DNA of 48,642 bases. Source: Desulfobacterales bacterium GWB2_56_26. GTDB lineage: Bacteria > Desulfobacterota > Desulfobulbia > Desulfobulbales > Desulfocapsaceae. The notes beneath the pieces were generated by a model that was not told where the DNA came from, ran no database searches, and saw nothing but the letters and a program-made list of their open reading frames with translations. The stretch covers positions 17,037 through 65,678 of the forward strand of contig MGTI01000071.1 of assembly GCA_001799365.1 (NCBI GenBank), in the 5' to 3' direction. Shown one piece after another: positions 23,382-33,158 of the stretch. Both the position numbers and the translations under genes were made by a program. Position 1 is the stretch's first letter. Each line of letters starts with the position of its first letter.

Positions 23382-24488
23382 TTACTCGCTTCTTTTAGCA
23401 GAATTTCGCTCTTTTTGCCCTTCTTCTTCCATCTTTTTCAGCTCTGTCATGAAAACTTCCATGAGCTCTTCCTCCTTCACTTTCTTCCAGATTTCCCCTT
23501 TCTTGAAGATAATCCCCACCCCCTTGCCGCCGGCGACGCCGATATCGGCCTGTTTTGCCTCGCCGGGGCCGTTGACCGGGCAACCCATGACCGCCACCTT
23601 CAGGGGACTTTTCATGGTCTGCACGAACCGTTCGACCTCTTCAGCAAGACCAAACAGGTCGATTCGGGTGCGGCCGCAGGTCGGGCAGGAGATGAGTTCC
23701 GGCCCGCGCTCACGGATCTTCAGGGACCGCAGGAGTTCAAACCCGACCCGTACCTCTTCCACCGGATCCCGGGTAAGTGAAATGCGAAAGGTATCGCCGA
23801 TGCCCTCGCTGAGCAATATCCCCAGGGCGACACTCGACTTGACCGTGCCGGCGATAAGGCCCCCCGCCTCCGTCACCCCCAGATGCAGGGGATAATCGGT
23901 CACGGTGGATAACTTCCGGTAGCCCTGGACGGTAGTGAGCACATCGGCCGACTTGATCGAGATCTTCATCTCATAAAAACCTTGTTTTTCCAGCAGCCGG
24001 ACATTGCGCAGGGCGCTTTCTATGAGTGCGTCGGTATTGTCTGGCGTCGGATAGCCGTAGCTTTTCAGGAGATCCTTTTCGATGGAGCCGCTGTTGACCC
24101 CGACGCGGATCGGCACCTTATGGAGCTTTGCCGCGGCGACAACCCGGGCGATCTTCGCTTCTCCGCCGAGATTGCCGGGATTGATCCGGATGCCGTCGGC
24201 CCCGTGCTCCATGGCGACGACGGCCAGCCGGGAATCGAAGTGGATATCGGCGATAAGGGGGATGGCAATTTTATCCTGGATCTCCCGGATCGCTTCGGCA
24301 GCGGGGGTATCCGGCACCGCTACCCTGACAATTTCGCATCCAGCCGCCGTGAGTCGCTCTATCTGGCCGACGGTCGCCGCCACATCCTGAGTATCGGTGT
24401 TGGTCATCGACTGCACCAGGATCGGGCTGTCGCCGCCCAGGGCGACCCCGCCGATCTTGATCTGTCGCGTCTTGCGTCTAACAATCAT
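23382..24488 (-). CDS. ispG: 4-hydroxy-3-methylbut-2-en-1-yl diphosphate synthase (flavodoxin)
   Basis: 368 residues. It catalyses the penultimate step of the non-mevalonate isoprenoid pathway, turning methylerythritol cyclodiphosphate into HMBPP with a [4Fe-4S] cluster. The IGGVALGGDSPILVQSMTN opening, the TIM-barrel DIHFD and INPGN motifs, and the cluster cysteines in ISCPTCGR and MGCPVNGPGEA are present. The C-terminus is a charged Lys/Glu helix. It overlaps tsaB by 11 bases. It shares the supercluster with dxr, so two pathway genes are close but separated by rseP and tsaB. Confidence 0.96.
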   Translation of the reverse strand: MIVRRKTRQIKIGGVALGGDSPILVQSMTNTDTQDVAATVGQIERLTAAGCEIVRVAVPDTPAAEAIREIQDKIAIPLIADIHFDSRLAVVAMEHGADGIRINPGNLGGEAKIARVVAAAKLHKVPIRVGVNSGSIEKDLLKSYGYPTPDNTDALIESALRNVRLLEKQGFYEMKISIKSADVLTTVQGYRKLSTVTDYPLHLGVTEAGGLIAGTVKSSVALGILLSEGIGDTFRISLTRDPVEEVRVGFELLRSLKIRERGPELISCPTCGRTRIDLFGLAEEVERFVQTMKSPLKVAVMGCPVNGPGEAKQADIGVAGGKGVGIIFKKGEIWKKVKEEELMEVFMTELKKMEEEGQKERNSAKRSE

Positions 24489-25227
24489 CTCTTTCCTGCC
24501 CCTGCGCCATACTCTTTTTCTTCAAGAGATTCAGTTCGGCATCCGAACTCCTGATATAGGTCGGAACGCCTTCCGCCAGATCGAGGAGTTCACCCCGAAC
24601 CAGTTTTTCCCCGGCCAGGAGGCCTAAGGACGAGGCCGAAGGCTCGTGAAGCTGGGCCGGAGCAAGCACAACCCGCTCGCCCAGAAGGGTCCGAAAAAGC
24701 TCGCCGTAGACCAGCGCCCCGTCACCCACCATAATCACCGGCTCCGTCACCTGCGCCGCCAGCTCCTGCGGCTGGAGAACGGCCTGCTCACTCACCCTCT
24801 CGATCAGCCCGTCGTCGCCCAGCCGGTAAAAGGCGGCGTAGACTTCCTTCTTCCTGGCATCCAGCACTGCGCAGATGAGCTTGTCGCTCACACATTTACT
24901 GGCCAGGGCGTCCAAGGTGGAAATGCCGATCAGAACCTTTCCGGCGGCTGCCGCCAGGCCTTTGGCTGTAGCCATGCCGATGCGCAGCCCGGTAAAACTG
25001 CCCGGGCCGAGGGAGATCGCGATGCCGTCGATATCCTGCCAGGTGCGTACCGTCTCTACCATCAGCAGATCGATGACCGAAAGGAGTCGCCTGGAATGGG
25101 TCACCTTGCCGGTCAGGCTGAAGGCCGCCACCACCCTGCCATCCTGGCGGGTGCCAAGGGTCAGGGCCACAGAACTGCACGGAGTCGCCGTATCGATCGA
25201 TAAAATGAGCGGGGACTTGCGATCCAT
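24478..25227 (-). CDS. tsaB: tRNA threonylcarbamoyladenosine biosynthesis protein TsaB
   Basis: 249 residues, ASKHA-fold protein of the TsaB/YeaZ family that, with TsaD and TsaE, installs t6A37 in ANN-decoding tRNAs. The N-terminal ILSIDTATPCSSVAL is the phosphate-1 loop; ISLGPGSFTGLRIGMATAKG is the family signature. The ATG at 25227 shares its A with the rseP stop (TGATG), which supports this start over the TTG one codon upstream. TsaD is not in the window. Confidence 0.93.
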   Translation of the reverse strand: MDRKSPLILSIDTATPCSSVALTLGTRQDGRVVAAFSLTGKVTHSRRLLSVIDLLMVETVRTWQDIDGIAISLGPGSFTGLRIGMATAKGLAAAAGKVLIGISTLDALASKCVSDKLICAVLDARKKEVYAAFYRLGDDGLIERVSEQAVLQPQELAAQVTEPVIMVGDGALVYGELFRTLLGERVVLAPAQLHEPSASSLGLLAGEKLVRGELLDLAEGVPTYIRSSDAELNLLKKKSMAQGQERDDC

Positions 25228-26300
25228 CAATTGAACAGCCTGACGATATCGTTGTAGAAGACAAAGATCATAAGCGTTCCCAACAGACCGATGCCTACCT
25301 GCTGGGCGATAATCTGCGCCCGTTCGTTCAAAGGCTTGCGCCGCAGCCCTTCGAGGGTGAGAAAGACCAGATGGCCGCCGTCCAGGACCGGAATCGGCAG
25401 AAGATTGAGAATTCCCAGATTGACGCTCAAAAGCGACATGAAATAGATCAGGTTCAGCCAGCCGGCCTTCATCTGCTCGCCTGCGATCTGGGCAATGAGA
25501 ATAGGGCCGCCGATCTCGGACGCCGGCACCACCTGCTGGATGATTTTCACAAAGCCCGTGGCCGTGAGGTCGATATACATCCAGGTCTGCAGAAAAGCAT
25601 TTTCCAGGGATGCCAGGAGACCGCTCGGTTCCCAGGTCACATCGTCGGCCTTCATGATCCCTATCATATAGCGTTGTTCGACTTCTTCGCCGAAAACATT
25701 TTTTACGGCATCGATGGAGGGCTTCACTGTCATAGTAAGTTGCTCGCCGCCTCGCTGCACGACTATCGACAGGGGACTGCCGGTGCTGTCCTTCACAGCC
25801 GTCAGCACATCCTGCCAGGCCAAGGTTTCCTTGTCATTGATCCGCAGGATCTCATCACCTTTCTCCAACCCGGCCTGGGCCGCAGGCGAATTCTCATTCA
25901 CTTTGCCGATACGGGTGGTATCGACGGGGGTGGGAATGCCGACAATGAAAAAAACAAAAAAGAACAGCACGACGGCAAACAGCAGATTGAAGACCGGACC
26001 CGCAAGAACGATACAGAATCGCTGCCACACCGGTTTATGGGCAAAAGAAACCTTTTTGTCTGCCTCGGATACTTGCTGTTCATCGGGATTTTCGCCGAAC
26101 ATTTTAACGAAGCCACCGAGCGGAAAGGCGGAGATGACGTATTCGGTCTCGCCCACTACCTTGCCCGCCACTCTGGGTCCGAAGCCGAGCGAAAACTTCA
26201 AGACCTTAACGCCAAAGAGCTTGGCGAAGAGGAAATGGCCGAACTCATGAACAAAAATAAGCAGGCCAAGCACCAGGATAAACGAAAAGAGTGTATTCAT
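25227..26300 (-). CDS. rseP: RseP/M50 family site-2 intramembrane metalloprotease
   Basis: 357 residues. Zinc motif HEFGH at residues 18-22 lies in the first transmembrane segment. PLGGFVKMFGE follows, then a single PDZ-like domain at about 125-205 (AGLEKGDEILRINDK), and the NLLPIPVLDGGH motif in the last third supplies the other zinc ligand. It cleaves membrane-spanning proteins such as anti-sigma factors or signal-peptide remnants. One PDZ rather than the two of E. coli RseP is seen, consistent with its shorter length. Gene order dxr-rseP matches many bacteria. Confidence 0.94.
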   Translation of the reverse strand: MNTLFSFILVLGLLIFVHEFGHFLFAKLFGVKVLKFSLGFGPRVAGKVVGETEYVISAFPLGGFVKMFGENPDEQQVSEADKKVSFAHKPVWQRFCIVLAGPVFNLLFAVVLFFFVFFIVGIPTPVDTTRIGKVNENSPAAQAGLEKGDEILRINDKETLAWQDVLTAVKDSTGSPLSIVVQRGGEQLTMTVKPSIDAVKNVFGEEVEQRYMIGIMKADDVTWEPSGLLASLENAFLQTWMYIDLTATGFVKIIQQVVPASEIGGPILIAQIAGEQMKAGWLNLIYFMSLLSVNLGILNLLPIPVLDGGHLVFLTLEGLRRKPLNERAQIIAQQVGIGLLGTLMIFVFYNDIVRLFN

Positions 26301-26360
26301 AGCGAAGAAATAGATGCGGAGAAGCGGCTTCTCCGAGAAAACAATTATTGGAATAATTTC

Positions 26361-27521
26361 CTAAAGACCGTTCATAATCAATGCGTCGGCTGCTTTTCTG
26401 GCAGCTGCATCCGCCCGTAAGATATCTTCAAGGCATGCGTCACTTCCTTGCTCTATAATATCCATTGTTCTGGCCACTGTCTCAGCTATTTGTGAGAAAC
26501 TGATGCGTGATTGGAGAAAAGCGGCGACAGCGACCTCGTTGGCACCATTGAGCACAGCCGGCGCAACCCCGCCGCGGCGAAGCGCCGTAAAGGCTAAGCG
26601 CAGAGCTGGAAAACAATGGTAGTCGGGCTCTTGAAATTCAAGACTTGCGCACTGCGACAGCTGCAGGGACTGCAACTGGAGAGGAAGTCTTTCCGGATAG
26701 GACAGCGCGTAGGCTATGGGAATCCGCATATCGGGAATCCCCAGCTGCGCAAGGACGGAACCATCCTGATACTCCACCAGCGAGTGAACGATCGACTGCG
26801 GGTGGACGACGACTTCGATAGCCTCGGCGGCAACATCGAACAGCCATCTCGCCTCGATGACTTCCAAGCCCTTGTTCATGAGAGTGGCCGAATCGATCGA
26901 AATCTTCTGCCCCATCGACCAGTTTGGGTGCTTCAGCGCCTGCTCTCTGGTTACCCGGAGGAGCTGGTCCACCTTCATGCCGCGAAATGGCCCTCCGGAG
27001 GCAGTCAGGATAATCTTCTTGAGATCTTTTTTCCGCCCGGCTTCCAGTGCCTGAAAAATTGCGGAGTGCTCGGAATCGATCGGCAACAGGCGAACCCCCT
27101 TCTCCCGCACCGCAGCCATGACAATCCTGCCCGCCATCACAAGTGTCTCCTTGTTGGCAAGCCCGATATCCTTACCCGCCTCGATGGCGGCAAGAGTCGG
27201 CAGAAGTCCCGCCGCGCCAACCACTGCCGTGACAGTCATCACCGCTGCCGGAAAAGACGCCACCGCTTTATTGCCCTCAACACCGAAGACGATTCTCGCC
27301 CTGAATTCATGCGGCACCAGCAGCGTGAGCTCCTGCGCCCGCTGTTCATCGATAACGGAGATGAGTTTCGGCCGAAATTCCCTTACCTGCTGCGCCAGAA
27401 GCGAAACATTGGTGCCGGCAGCCATGGCGACTATCCTGTAACGCTCCGGAAACTGTCTTACAACCTCAAGGACATTGACACCGATTGAACCGGTAGAACC
27501 GAGCAAGGCGATACATTTCAT
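26361..27521 (-). CDS. dxr: 1-deoxy-D-xylulose 5-phosphate reductoisomerase
   Basis: 386 residues. The second step of the MEP isoprenoid pathway (DXP to MEP, NADPH-dependent). The N-terminal [15 protein letters not shown] is the NADPH-binding Rossmann loop. [23 protein letters not shown] (metal-binding DSEH) and the TASGGPFRG flexible loop region are typical. A YPERLP and a C-terminal helical domain follow. The ATG overlaps the cdsA stop (ATGA). It belongs to the uppS-cdsA-dxr-rseP order. Confidence 0.96.
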   Translation of the reverse strand: MKCIALLGSTGSIGVNVLEVVRQFPERYRIVAMAAGTNVSLLAQQVREFRPKLISVIDEQRAQELTLLVPHEFRARIVFGVEGNKAVASFPAAVMTVTAVVGAAGLLPTLAAIEAGKDIGLANKETLVMAGRIVMAAVREKGVRLLPIDSEHSAIFQALEAGRKKDLKKIILTASGGPFRGMKVDQLLRVTREQALKHPNWSMGQKISIDSATLMNKGLEVIEARWLFDVAAEAIEVVVHPQSIVHSLVEYQDGSVLAQLGIPDMRIPIAYALSYPERLPLQLQSLQLSQCASLEFQEPDYHCFPALRLAFTALRRGGVAPAVLNGANEVAVAAFLQSRISFSQIAETVARTMDIIEQGSDACLEDILRADAAARKAADALIMNGL

Positions 27522-28321
27522 AGAAAAGCCGGCAAGAGGAGAAGATAATAGAGAACCGGTCCGACGAAAAGGAGGGAATCGACACGGTCGAGGATACCGC
27601 CATGACCGGCCAGCAGCGTCCCGGAGTCCTTGGTTCCCGTGCCCCGTTTGACGATTGATTCCGTGAGATCGCCTAAAATGCCCATTATCGACAGCAGAAA
27701 TGCGGAAAGAAGAAGAAAGGCCCAGCTGAAGGAGGGCTGAAGGAGAAGGGCGAAACCGGCGGCCGCGGCCATACCGGCCACAATTCCGCCGACGGCTCCC
27801 TCGATTGTCTTATTGGGACTGACATTCGGGCAGAGCTTGTTCCTGCCGATGGACCGGCCGACGAAATAGGCGCCGGTATCGGAACAGGCGGTAATGGCGG
27901 TCCCGATCACCAGCCAGCTGCTGCCATCGGGAACAAACCGCAGGAGGACTATATGGGCACCGAGAAAACCGACGTACAGCAAGCCGAAAACCAGCCGGCA
28001 AAACAACGGGTAGCTCTCCGGAATACTACGATAACGATAGAGGAAATAGCAGGTCAGCGTAAGAAAGGAGAATAGCAGGGCCGGCGGCAGAACATGCAAC
28101 TCGGGGTGCAGACAGATGATGGCGACCGGTGCGGCGAGGCTTATATTGAGAAACCAGCGCTCGCAGAAATGCACGGTGCGTTCATCGGCCATCTTCAGGT
28201 ATTCATCGGCGGCCAAAAGGACGATCAAGACAGATACAAGACAAAAGAACAGCGCCGACCCCTTCAGCAAAAGCAGGAGCCAGAAACCAGCAATCAGAAT
28301 CCCGGGAACAACTCGTTTCAT
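27518..28321 (-). CDS. cdsA: Phosphatidate cytidylyltransferase
   Basis: 267 residues, polytopic. It makes CDP-diacylglycerol from phosphatidic acid and CTP, the branch point of phospholipid synthesis. Multiple transmembrane helices are followed by the CDP-DAG synthase signature near the C-terminus: [13 protein letters not shown] then [12 protein letters not shown], with the conserved Lys, Asp, Gly-His-Gly-Gly and Asp residues. The start ATG at 28321 overlaps the uppS stop (ATGA). The long frame extending to 28600 is uppS sequence in another frame. Confidence 0.94.
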   Translation of the reverse strand: MKRVVPGILIAGFWLLLLLKGSALFFCLVSVLIVLLAADEYLKMADERTVHFCERWFLNISLAAPVAIICLHPELHVLPPALLFSFLTLTCYFLYRYRSIPESYPLFCRLVFGLLYVGFLGAHIVLLRFVPDGSSWLVIGTAITACSDTGAYFVGRSIGRNKLCPNVSPNKTIEGAVGGIVAGMAAAAGFALLLQPSFSWAFLLLSAFLLSIMGILGDLTESIVKRGTGTKDSGTLLAGHGGILDRVDSLLFVGPVLYYLLLLPAFL

Positions 28322-29067
28322 GTCTTTGAGTGCAGCTGTTCGCCGATGCGACCGAATCGTCGCTCCCGCGCCTGATAATCTTGAAGAGCCTGCAGGAATA
28401 TCTCTCTCCGGAAATCCGGCCACATGATCTCGGTAAAATATATCTCGGCATAAGACAGCTGCCAGAGCAGAAAATTGGATAACCTCGCTTCCCCGCCGGT
28501 TCTGATGAGAAGATCGGGGTCGGGCATGGCAGCGGTGTCGAGGTGTTCCGTGATGGTCTCTTCGGATATCGCCTCGACATCCAGATGACCGTCCCGGCAC
28601 GATCCGCCTATCTTTTTCACAGCCCTGACCAGTTCATCCCGCCCTCCGTAACTGAGCGCCAGATTCAAGGTGAGTTGTGAATTGCCCGCGGTTGCTTCAA
28701 TGGAATTGACAAGAACTTCACGAACCGATTCAGGCAGCCGCTGACGATTACCGATTGACATCAATCTGATGTCATTTTTCTGCATCCGGGGAAGTTCGGC
28801 TTCGAGATACCTTTTCAGAATCGACATTAAGCCGGTTACTTCCTGAGCCGGTCTCTGCCAATTTTCCGATGAAAAGGCGTAGAGGGTAAGATAGCGTATG
28901 CCGATTTCGCGGCAACTTTCGACAATATCGCGGACGGAATCGGCTCCGACTTTATGTCCGTATAACCGTGGCTTTTTTCTACTCTTGGCCCACCTGCCAT
29001 TACCGTCCATGATTATGGCAACGTGACGAGGGAGACGTGTAACATCAATATTGGTGGTGCCGGCCAT
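28318..29067 (-). CDS. uppS: Di-trans,poly-cis-decaprenylcistransferase (undecaprenyl diphosphate synthase)
   Basis: 249 residues. Adds isopentenyl diphosphate units in cis to farnesyl diphosphate to make undecaprenyl diphosphate for peptidoglycan and LPS carriers. Signature motifs: HVAIIMDGNGRWAKSR (with the catalytic Asp), the TLYAFSSENWQRP motif, and the C-terminal DLLIRTGGEARLSNFLLWQ with the diphosphate-binding RTGGE. The preceding frr stop is 56 bases upstream. No strong Shine-Dalgarno is seen at the start. Confidence 0.96.
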   Translation of the reverse strand: MAGTTNIDVTRLPRHVAIIMDGNGRWAKSRKKPRLYGHKVGADSVRDIVESCREIGIRYLTLYAFSSENWQRPAQEVTGLMSILKRYLEAELPRMQKNDIRLMSIGNRQRLPESVREVLVNSIEATAGNSQLTLNLALSYGGRDELVRAVKKIGGSCRDGHLDVEAISEETITEHLDTAAMPDPDLLIRTGGEARLSNFLLWQLSYAEIYFTEIMWPDFRREIFLQALQDYQARERRFGRIGEQLHSKT

Positions 29068-29123
29068 AGGTAATCCGTGGTAATCAAAACCGCTGCAAAA
29101 GAAAGGTGGAGAAGGCGAAAAAC

Positions 29124-29678
29124 TTATACTTCCATCACCTCTTTCTCTTTCGAGGCAGTAGCTTCATCTATTTTTTTGATATACATGTCGGTCTCGCTCT
29201 GCGCTTCTTCTTGCAGCTTAAACAATTCATCTTCGGAGATTTCTTTATCTTTTTTCTGCTTTTTCAGAACCTCGATGGCATCGCGACGGATATTACGGAT
29301 TGCCACCCGGAACTCCTCGCCGATCTTTTTCACCGACTTCACCAGGTCTTTCCGTCGTTCCTCGGTCAACTGAGGAATATTAAGCCGAACTATCTTGCCG
29401 TCGCTGATGGGATTGAGCCCGATATCCGATTTGAGTATGGCTTTTTCTATTGCGGGCAACATTTGCGGATCCCACGGCTGAATGGCAATAAGCCTGCTCT
29501 CCGGAATCGTCAGTGTTCCGACCTGGTTCAAGGGCATTGAGCTGCCGTAGGCGTTGACATGGATTCCGTCGAGAATCGACAAAGAGGCTCTGCCCGTCCG
29601 AATCTTTGCCAATTCCTTTTTAAAGGACTCGACGCTCTTCTCCATCTTTTCAGACATTTCGAAAATCACTTCGCTCAT
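29124..29678 (-). CDS. frr: Ribosome recycling factor
   Basis: 184 residues. With EF-G it splits post-termination ribosomes. The start MSEVIFEMSEKMEKSVE (29678) follows GAGGTGA at good spacing, which rules out the longer frame starting at 29714. The FKKELAKIRTGRASLSILD core, the GTLTIPESRLIAIQPWD block, PQLTEERRKDLVK and the C-terminal helix are all characteristic. The order pyrH-frr-uppS is conserved across bacteria. Confidence 0.97.
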   Translation of the reverse strand: MSEVIFEMSEKMEKSVESFKKELAKIRTGRASLSILDGIHVNAYGSSMPLNQVGTLTIPESRLIAIQPWDPQMLPAIEKAILKSDIGLNPISDGKIVRLNIPQLTEERRKDLVKSVKKIGEEFRVAIRNIRRDAIEVLKKQKKDKEISEDELFKLQEEAQSETDMYIKKIDEATASKEKEVMEV

Positions 29679-29801
29679 GGTATCACCTCTTATATTTGCT
29701 CTCTCTCGGTCCAAGGGCCATCGTGGAGGAAGCGGCAGTTGCCTCGCCTCATCTGGCTCAGAGTTCCATTCCGATCTCAGGCCAAATATAGGTCGAGCTT
29801 C

Positions 29802-30521
29802 TCAATCGGCAATCAGTGTGCCAACTTTCTCCCCCATAGCGGCACGTTTGATATTGCCCGCAACACCCATGTCGAGAACCATAATAGGAAGATGATCCTC
29901 TTTGGCCAGAGCAATTCCCGCAGCATCCATCACCCGCAGCCCCTTCTGCAGGACTTGGTCGTAAGTGAGATAATCAAACTTAACCGCACTTTTGTCAAAA
30001 ACAGGGTCGCGGTCGTATACGCCATCCACCTTGGTGGCCTTAATTACGAGATCTGCATCGATTTCCAAGGCTCTCAGAACACCGGCGGAATCGGTAGTGA
30101 AATAAGGATTTCCGGTACCCGCGGCAAAAATAACGACTCGCCCTTTTTCCAGATGGCGAGTCGCTCTTCGACGAATATAGGGCTCGGAGACAGATTGCAT
30201 CGGGATAGCCGACATAACCCGGGTGATGACGCCAATACGCTCCAGGGCATCCTGCATGGCAAGACTGTTCATGACTGTGGCAAGCATACCCATGTTGTCG
30301 GCGGTCGTCCTGTCCATGCCTTTGCTGGCCCCGGCAACACCCCTGAAGATGTTGCCGGCACCGATGACAAGCCCCAATTCCGCACCAGCCAAAACCACTT
30401 CCTTGACTTCTGTCGCAACAAACTCGAGAACCTTGGTATTGATCCCATAGGAATCGCCGCCCATGAGCGCTTCACCGCTGAGTTTCAATACCATTCTCTT
30501 GTACTTTAACTTTTCAGTCAT
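29802..30521 (-). CDS. pyrH: UMP kinase
   Basis: 239 residues, amino-acid-kinase fold, converts UMP to UDP. N-terminal [13 protein letters not shown], then [24 protein letters not shown] and the [15 protein letters not shown] segment are family hallmarks. The start at 30521 (MTEKLKYKR) is the usual bacterial start; the extension to 30584 runs into the tsf-pyrH spacer. It is followed by frr and preceded by tsf with 79 bases between. Confidence 0.97.
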   Translation of the reverse strand: MTEKLKYKRMVLKLSGEALMGGDSYGINTKVLEFVATEVKEVVLAGAELGLVIGAGNIFRGVAGASKGMDRTTADNMGMLATVMNSLAMQDALERIGVITRVMSAIPMQSVSEPYIRRRATRHLEKGRVVIFAAGTGNPYFTTDSAGVLRALEIDADLVIKATKVDGVYDRDPVFDKSAVKFDYLTYDQVLQKGLRVMDAAGIALAKEDHLPIMVLDMGVAGNIKRAAMGEKVGTLIAD

Positions 30522-30600
30522 TGTCGTGTCCTCAACAGAAGGATTAGAAATCCAGGCCATCCTCATCTCAGACGGTCTGTTCAACGCATGCCAGTATTAC

Positions 30601-31197
30601 TTATTCGGCACCGACCTGGAATCTGGCGAATTTCTTGACCGAAATGTTCTCTCCCATCTTTCCGACCAGTTCGTTCAGCAGATCCTGTATGGAAAGGTCT
30701 GGATTCTTCACGAACTTCTGTTCAAGCAGGGCGACTTCCGCAAGAAACTTCTCAATCTTACCGTTTACCATTTTCTCAACGATGGCCTCAGGCTTCCCTG
30801 AATCCAAGGCCTGTTGCACGAAGATGTCTTTCTCGCGGGCTATAACATTTGCCGGCACCTCATCCCTGCTTATGGAAATTGGATTGGCCGCAGCAATATG
30901 CATCGCCAGGTCTTTCGCGAATTCCCTGAAATCGTCATTCTTGGCGACAAAATCCGTCTCGCAACCAAGCTCAACCATGACACCAAGCTTGCCGCCGGCA
31001 TGGATGTAAGTAGCAACGACGCCTTCGCTTGTCGCCCGATTTGCTCTTTTGGCGGCTACGGCCAGACCCTTCTGTCGCAACAGATCTACCGCCTTTTCCA
31101 TATCGCCACCAGTACTTTCGAGGGCTTTCTTGCAATCCATCATGCCAGCTTGCGTTTTATCCCTCAGATCTTTTACCATCTTCGTCGTAATAGCCAT
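30601..31197 (-). CDS. tsf: Translation elongation factor Ts
   Basis: 198 residues, the short form of EF-Ts (Thermus-type, lacking the longer C-terminal part of the E. coli protein). The N-terminal UBA-like domain has LRDKTQAGMMDCKKALEST; the core motif CETDFVAKNDDFREFA matches the nucleotide-exchange region. It recharges EF-Tu. GGAG precedes the start. It is separated from rpsB by a hairpin at 31286-31317. Confidence 0.96.
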   Translation of the reverse strand: MAITTKMVKDLRDKTQAGMMDCKKALESTGGDMEKAVDLLRQKGLAVAAKRANRATSEGVVATYIHAGGKLGVMVELGCETDFVAKNDDFREFAKDLAMHIAAANPISISRDEVPANVIAREKDIFVQQALDSGKPEAIVEKMVNGKIEKFLAEVALLEQKFVKNPDLSIQDLLNELVGKMGENISVKKFARFQVGAE

Positions 31198-31285
31198 GGT
31201 AAATCTCCTTATCTTTATTAATTTTAAATAGTTGCTGAAAGGAATACTGCCGTCGCTAAAAAGCTGCTTGTTGGTTTTACATATG

Positions 31286-31317
31286 AAAAAGGGGCGGTCT
31301 CACGACAGCCCCTTTTC
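31286..31317 (-). terminator. Attenuator-like terminator between rpsB and tsf
   Basis: On the - strand AAAAGGGGC pairs with GCCCCTTTTT around an 11-13 base loop, giving a stem with a T run. In E. coli also an intergenic terminator lowers tsf relative to rpsB. It should allow partial read-through into the tsf-pyrH-frr genes. Confidence 0.8.
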
Positions 31318-31365
31318 ATAACACAGCACATCCTTCCGGAGCTAACTCAGCCTAGCTCTGGCATC

Positions 31366-32142
31366 TTACGCATCCGTCTCAGCTGCTTCGTTGTCCATTT
31401 CACTTCCGGCATCTCCCATAGCTGCCGCAACAGCCTCTTCGGAGGCCTCTTCTCCATCACGCATAGCTTGGCCGGCGAGCACAGCCTCGGCAATATGGTG
31501 ACTGATGAGACGTATCGAACGAATCGCATCGTCATTGCCCGGAATGATAAAATCAATTCCTTCCGGACTGCAGTTTGTATCGGTTACCGCTACAACCGGT
31601 ATTCCAAGTTTGACCGCCTCATTAACGGCAATGTCTTCCTTTCGCGGATCTATAATGAAAATTGAGGTTGGTAGATTACGCATATCTTTGATTCCGCCAA
31701 CATTCCGCTCAAGCTTGATACGCTCCTTCTCCATTAAGAGCACTTCCTTTTTCGGGAAGCGGTTGATTGAGCCATCTGCCTGCATCGATTCGATTGACTT
31801 CAACCGATCGATGCTGTTCTTGATTGTCTGAAAGTTGGTCAGCATCCCACCCAACCAGCGGTGATCAACGTAAAACATCCCGCAACGTTTTGCTTCCTCT
31901 TGTATTATATCCTGGGCCTGTCGTTTTGTGCCGACAAAGAGAATCGTCCCGCCCCGTTTCACTTCTTCTGTTATAAACTCACAGGCTTTCTCGAACAGCT
32001 TTTTGGTGATGTCCAGGTTGATAATATAGATCCCATTACGCGGCCCGTAAATATACTGTTTCATCTTGGGATTCCATCGCCTGGTCTGATGGCCGAAATG
32101 AACACCGGCCTGCAGCATATCTTTTACCGTAACATTTGACAT
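31366..32142 (-). CDS. rpsB: 30S ribosomal protein S2
   Basis: 258 residues. [20 protein letters not shown] opening, [20 protein letters not shown] and [16 protein letters not shown] are standard S2. The C-terminal roughly 25 residues are acidic (rich in Glu and Ala) and form an extension beyond the folded domain. AGAAGGAG lies upstream. It leads the rpsB-tsf-pyrH-frr gene string. A putative promoter at 32305-32333 and a 150-base leader precede it. Confidence 0.97.
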   Translation of the reverse strand: MSNVTVKDMLQAGVHFGHQTRRWNPKMKQYIYGPRNGIYIINLDITKKLFEKACEFITEEVKRGGTILFVGTKRQAQDIIQEEAKRCGMFYVDHRWLGGMLTNFQTIKNSIDRLKSIESMQADGSINRFPKKEVLLMEKERIKLERNVGGIKDMRNLPTSIFIIDPRKEDIAVNEAVKLGIPVVAVTDTNCSPEGIDFIIPGNDDAIRSIRLISHHIAEAVLAGQAMRDGEEASEEAVAAAMGDAGSEMDNEAAETDA

Positions 32143-32238
32143 TTAAGTTTCTCCTTCTGGTTTTTCCGCCATCTTCATGATCGATCCAACATCCAAAGTG
32201 TTGTACGACACCAGTTGAACGCGAAGATGTGTGTATTT

Positions 32239-32272
32239 GGTTCAACGAACCTGTAGTTGATTCAACGAACCT
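32239..32272 (-). repeat. Tandem 12-base repeat with palindrome in the rpsB leader
   Basis: TTCAACGAACCT occurs at 32241-32252 and again at 32261-32272, offset by 20 bases. The first copy with its left flank (GGTTCAACGAACC) is a 5-bp hairpin. It lies within the predicted 5' leader of rpsB and could be a binding site for S2 or a regulator. Confidence 0.5.
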
Positions 32273-32304
32273 CTTGGTCTAACATACAAAAAGAACAATC
32301 TGAC

Positions 32305-32333
32305 TTCATACCATGAGTTGCGCCTCTTTGCAA
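32305..32333 (-). promoter_or_regulatory. Putative rpsB promoter
   Basis: On the - strand TTGCAA (32328-32333) and TATGAA (32305-32310) are separated by 17 bases, predicting a start near 32298 and a leader of about 155 bases ahead of rpsB. By-eye match. Confidence 0.45.
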
Positions 32334-32362
32334 GCCATGGATAGAAGCCTTACCCGAATATT

Positions 32363-33124
32363 TCATTTTCTCACCAGAGAACTCTTTCCAGTGAGGACAA
32401 GCTTCAGCCACTCCAAGCCAAACTTCAACAGTTCGCTGTCGTCGGCATCGATTCGGCGGCGCTGAGCCTTTTCAAGCGAAAATTGCTGGAGTATCTTCCT
32501 GGCCTCGACAAGTTGTCTGAAGCCATCGATGTTATAACAAACAAGGAAGGAAAGCCGTTGCTTTTCACCGGCCACCCCTTCTCCCTTCCAAGGGTTCTTG
32601 GCAAAAAGAGTATCGAGTTCCGCCCAGTAATCATTGAAGACATTGTATTCAGATACTCTTTGATTGCGTATCCAGCTTTTCGCCCCAAATTTCTTATCTT
32701 CCTTATGCCCGAAACAATAGGCATGATCGGTCAAAAAATAATATTCTTCAGGGATTTTCTGAGCATTGCTCCGGTCGACTGCACGTTCAAGAGGATATGT
32801 TCTGCAAGCGGAAGGTCGATCTTCATACACCGAACAACCGCTTGTTTGAAGAAATGGACAGGCCTTTTCTTCATCTTCCGTCAACCGCAGTTTAACTGTA
32901 GGGAAAAAAGGATTTTCGCCTTTGTGCAGTTGGGTATATAGCCGCAGAAATTCGGCCGAAGCTATCCCCAGATTAATTTTTAATCTTATGATATCATATG
33001 GATAAAGAGTAAGATCGACATTCCTGCAGCACTTGGTAAAGCAGGCGACCCCCGGGTGGCAATCGAATGGGAATTCCTTGTCGCCGAGCGGCACCATATT
33101 TTCGGGAAATTCCTTGTTGTTCAT
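32363..33124 (-). CDS. YkgJ-family cysteine cluster protein
   Basis: 253 residues from the start MNNKEFPENM (33124), which follows GAGGA by 10 bases; longer frames reach 33217 without such a site. The protein has the YkgJ pattern of clustered cysteines: PGVACFTKCCRNVDL near the N-terminus and CPFLQTSGCSVYEDRPSACRTYPL in the middle, then a C-terminal helical part. The family is thought to bind a metal (zinc or Fe-S) and is functionally uncharacterised. It stands alone between the rplQ terminator and the rpsB unit. Confidence 0.85.
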   Translation of the reverse strand: MNNKEFPENMVPLGDKEFPFDCHPGVACFTKCCRNVDLTLYPYDIIRLKINLGIASAEFLRLYTQLHKGENPFFPTVKLRLTEDEEKACPFLQTSGCSVYEDRPSACRTYPLERAVDRSNAQKIPEEYYFLTDHAYCFGHKEDKKFGAKSWIRNQRVSEYNVFNDYWAELDTLFAKNPWKGEGVAGEKQRLSFLVCYNIDGFRQLVEARKILQQFSLEKAQRRRIDADDSELLKFGLEWLKLVLTGKSSLVRK

Positions 33125-33158
33125 GTTCCGCTGATCCTCGGGCACAATCATAATTTTC

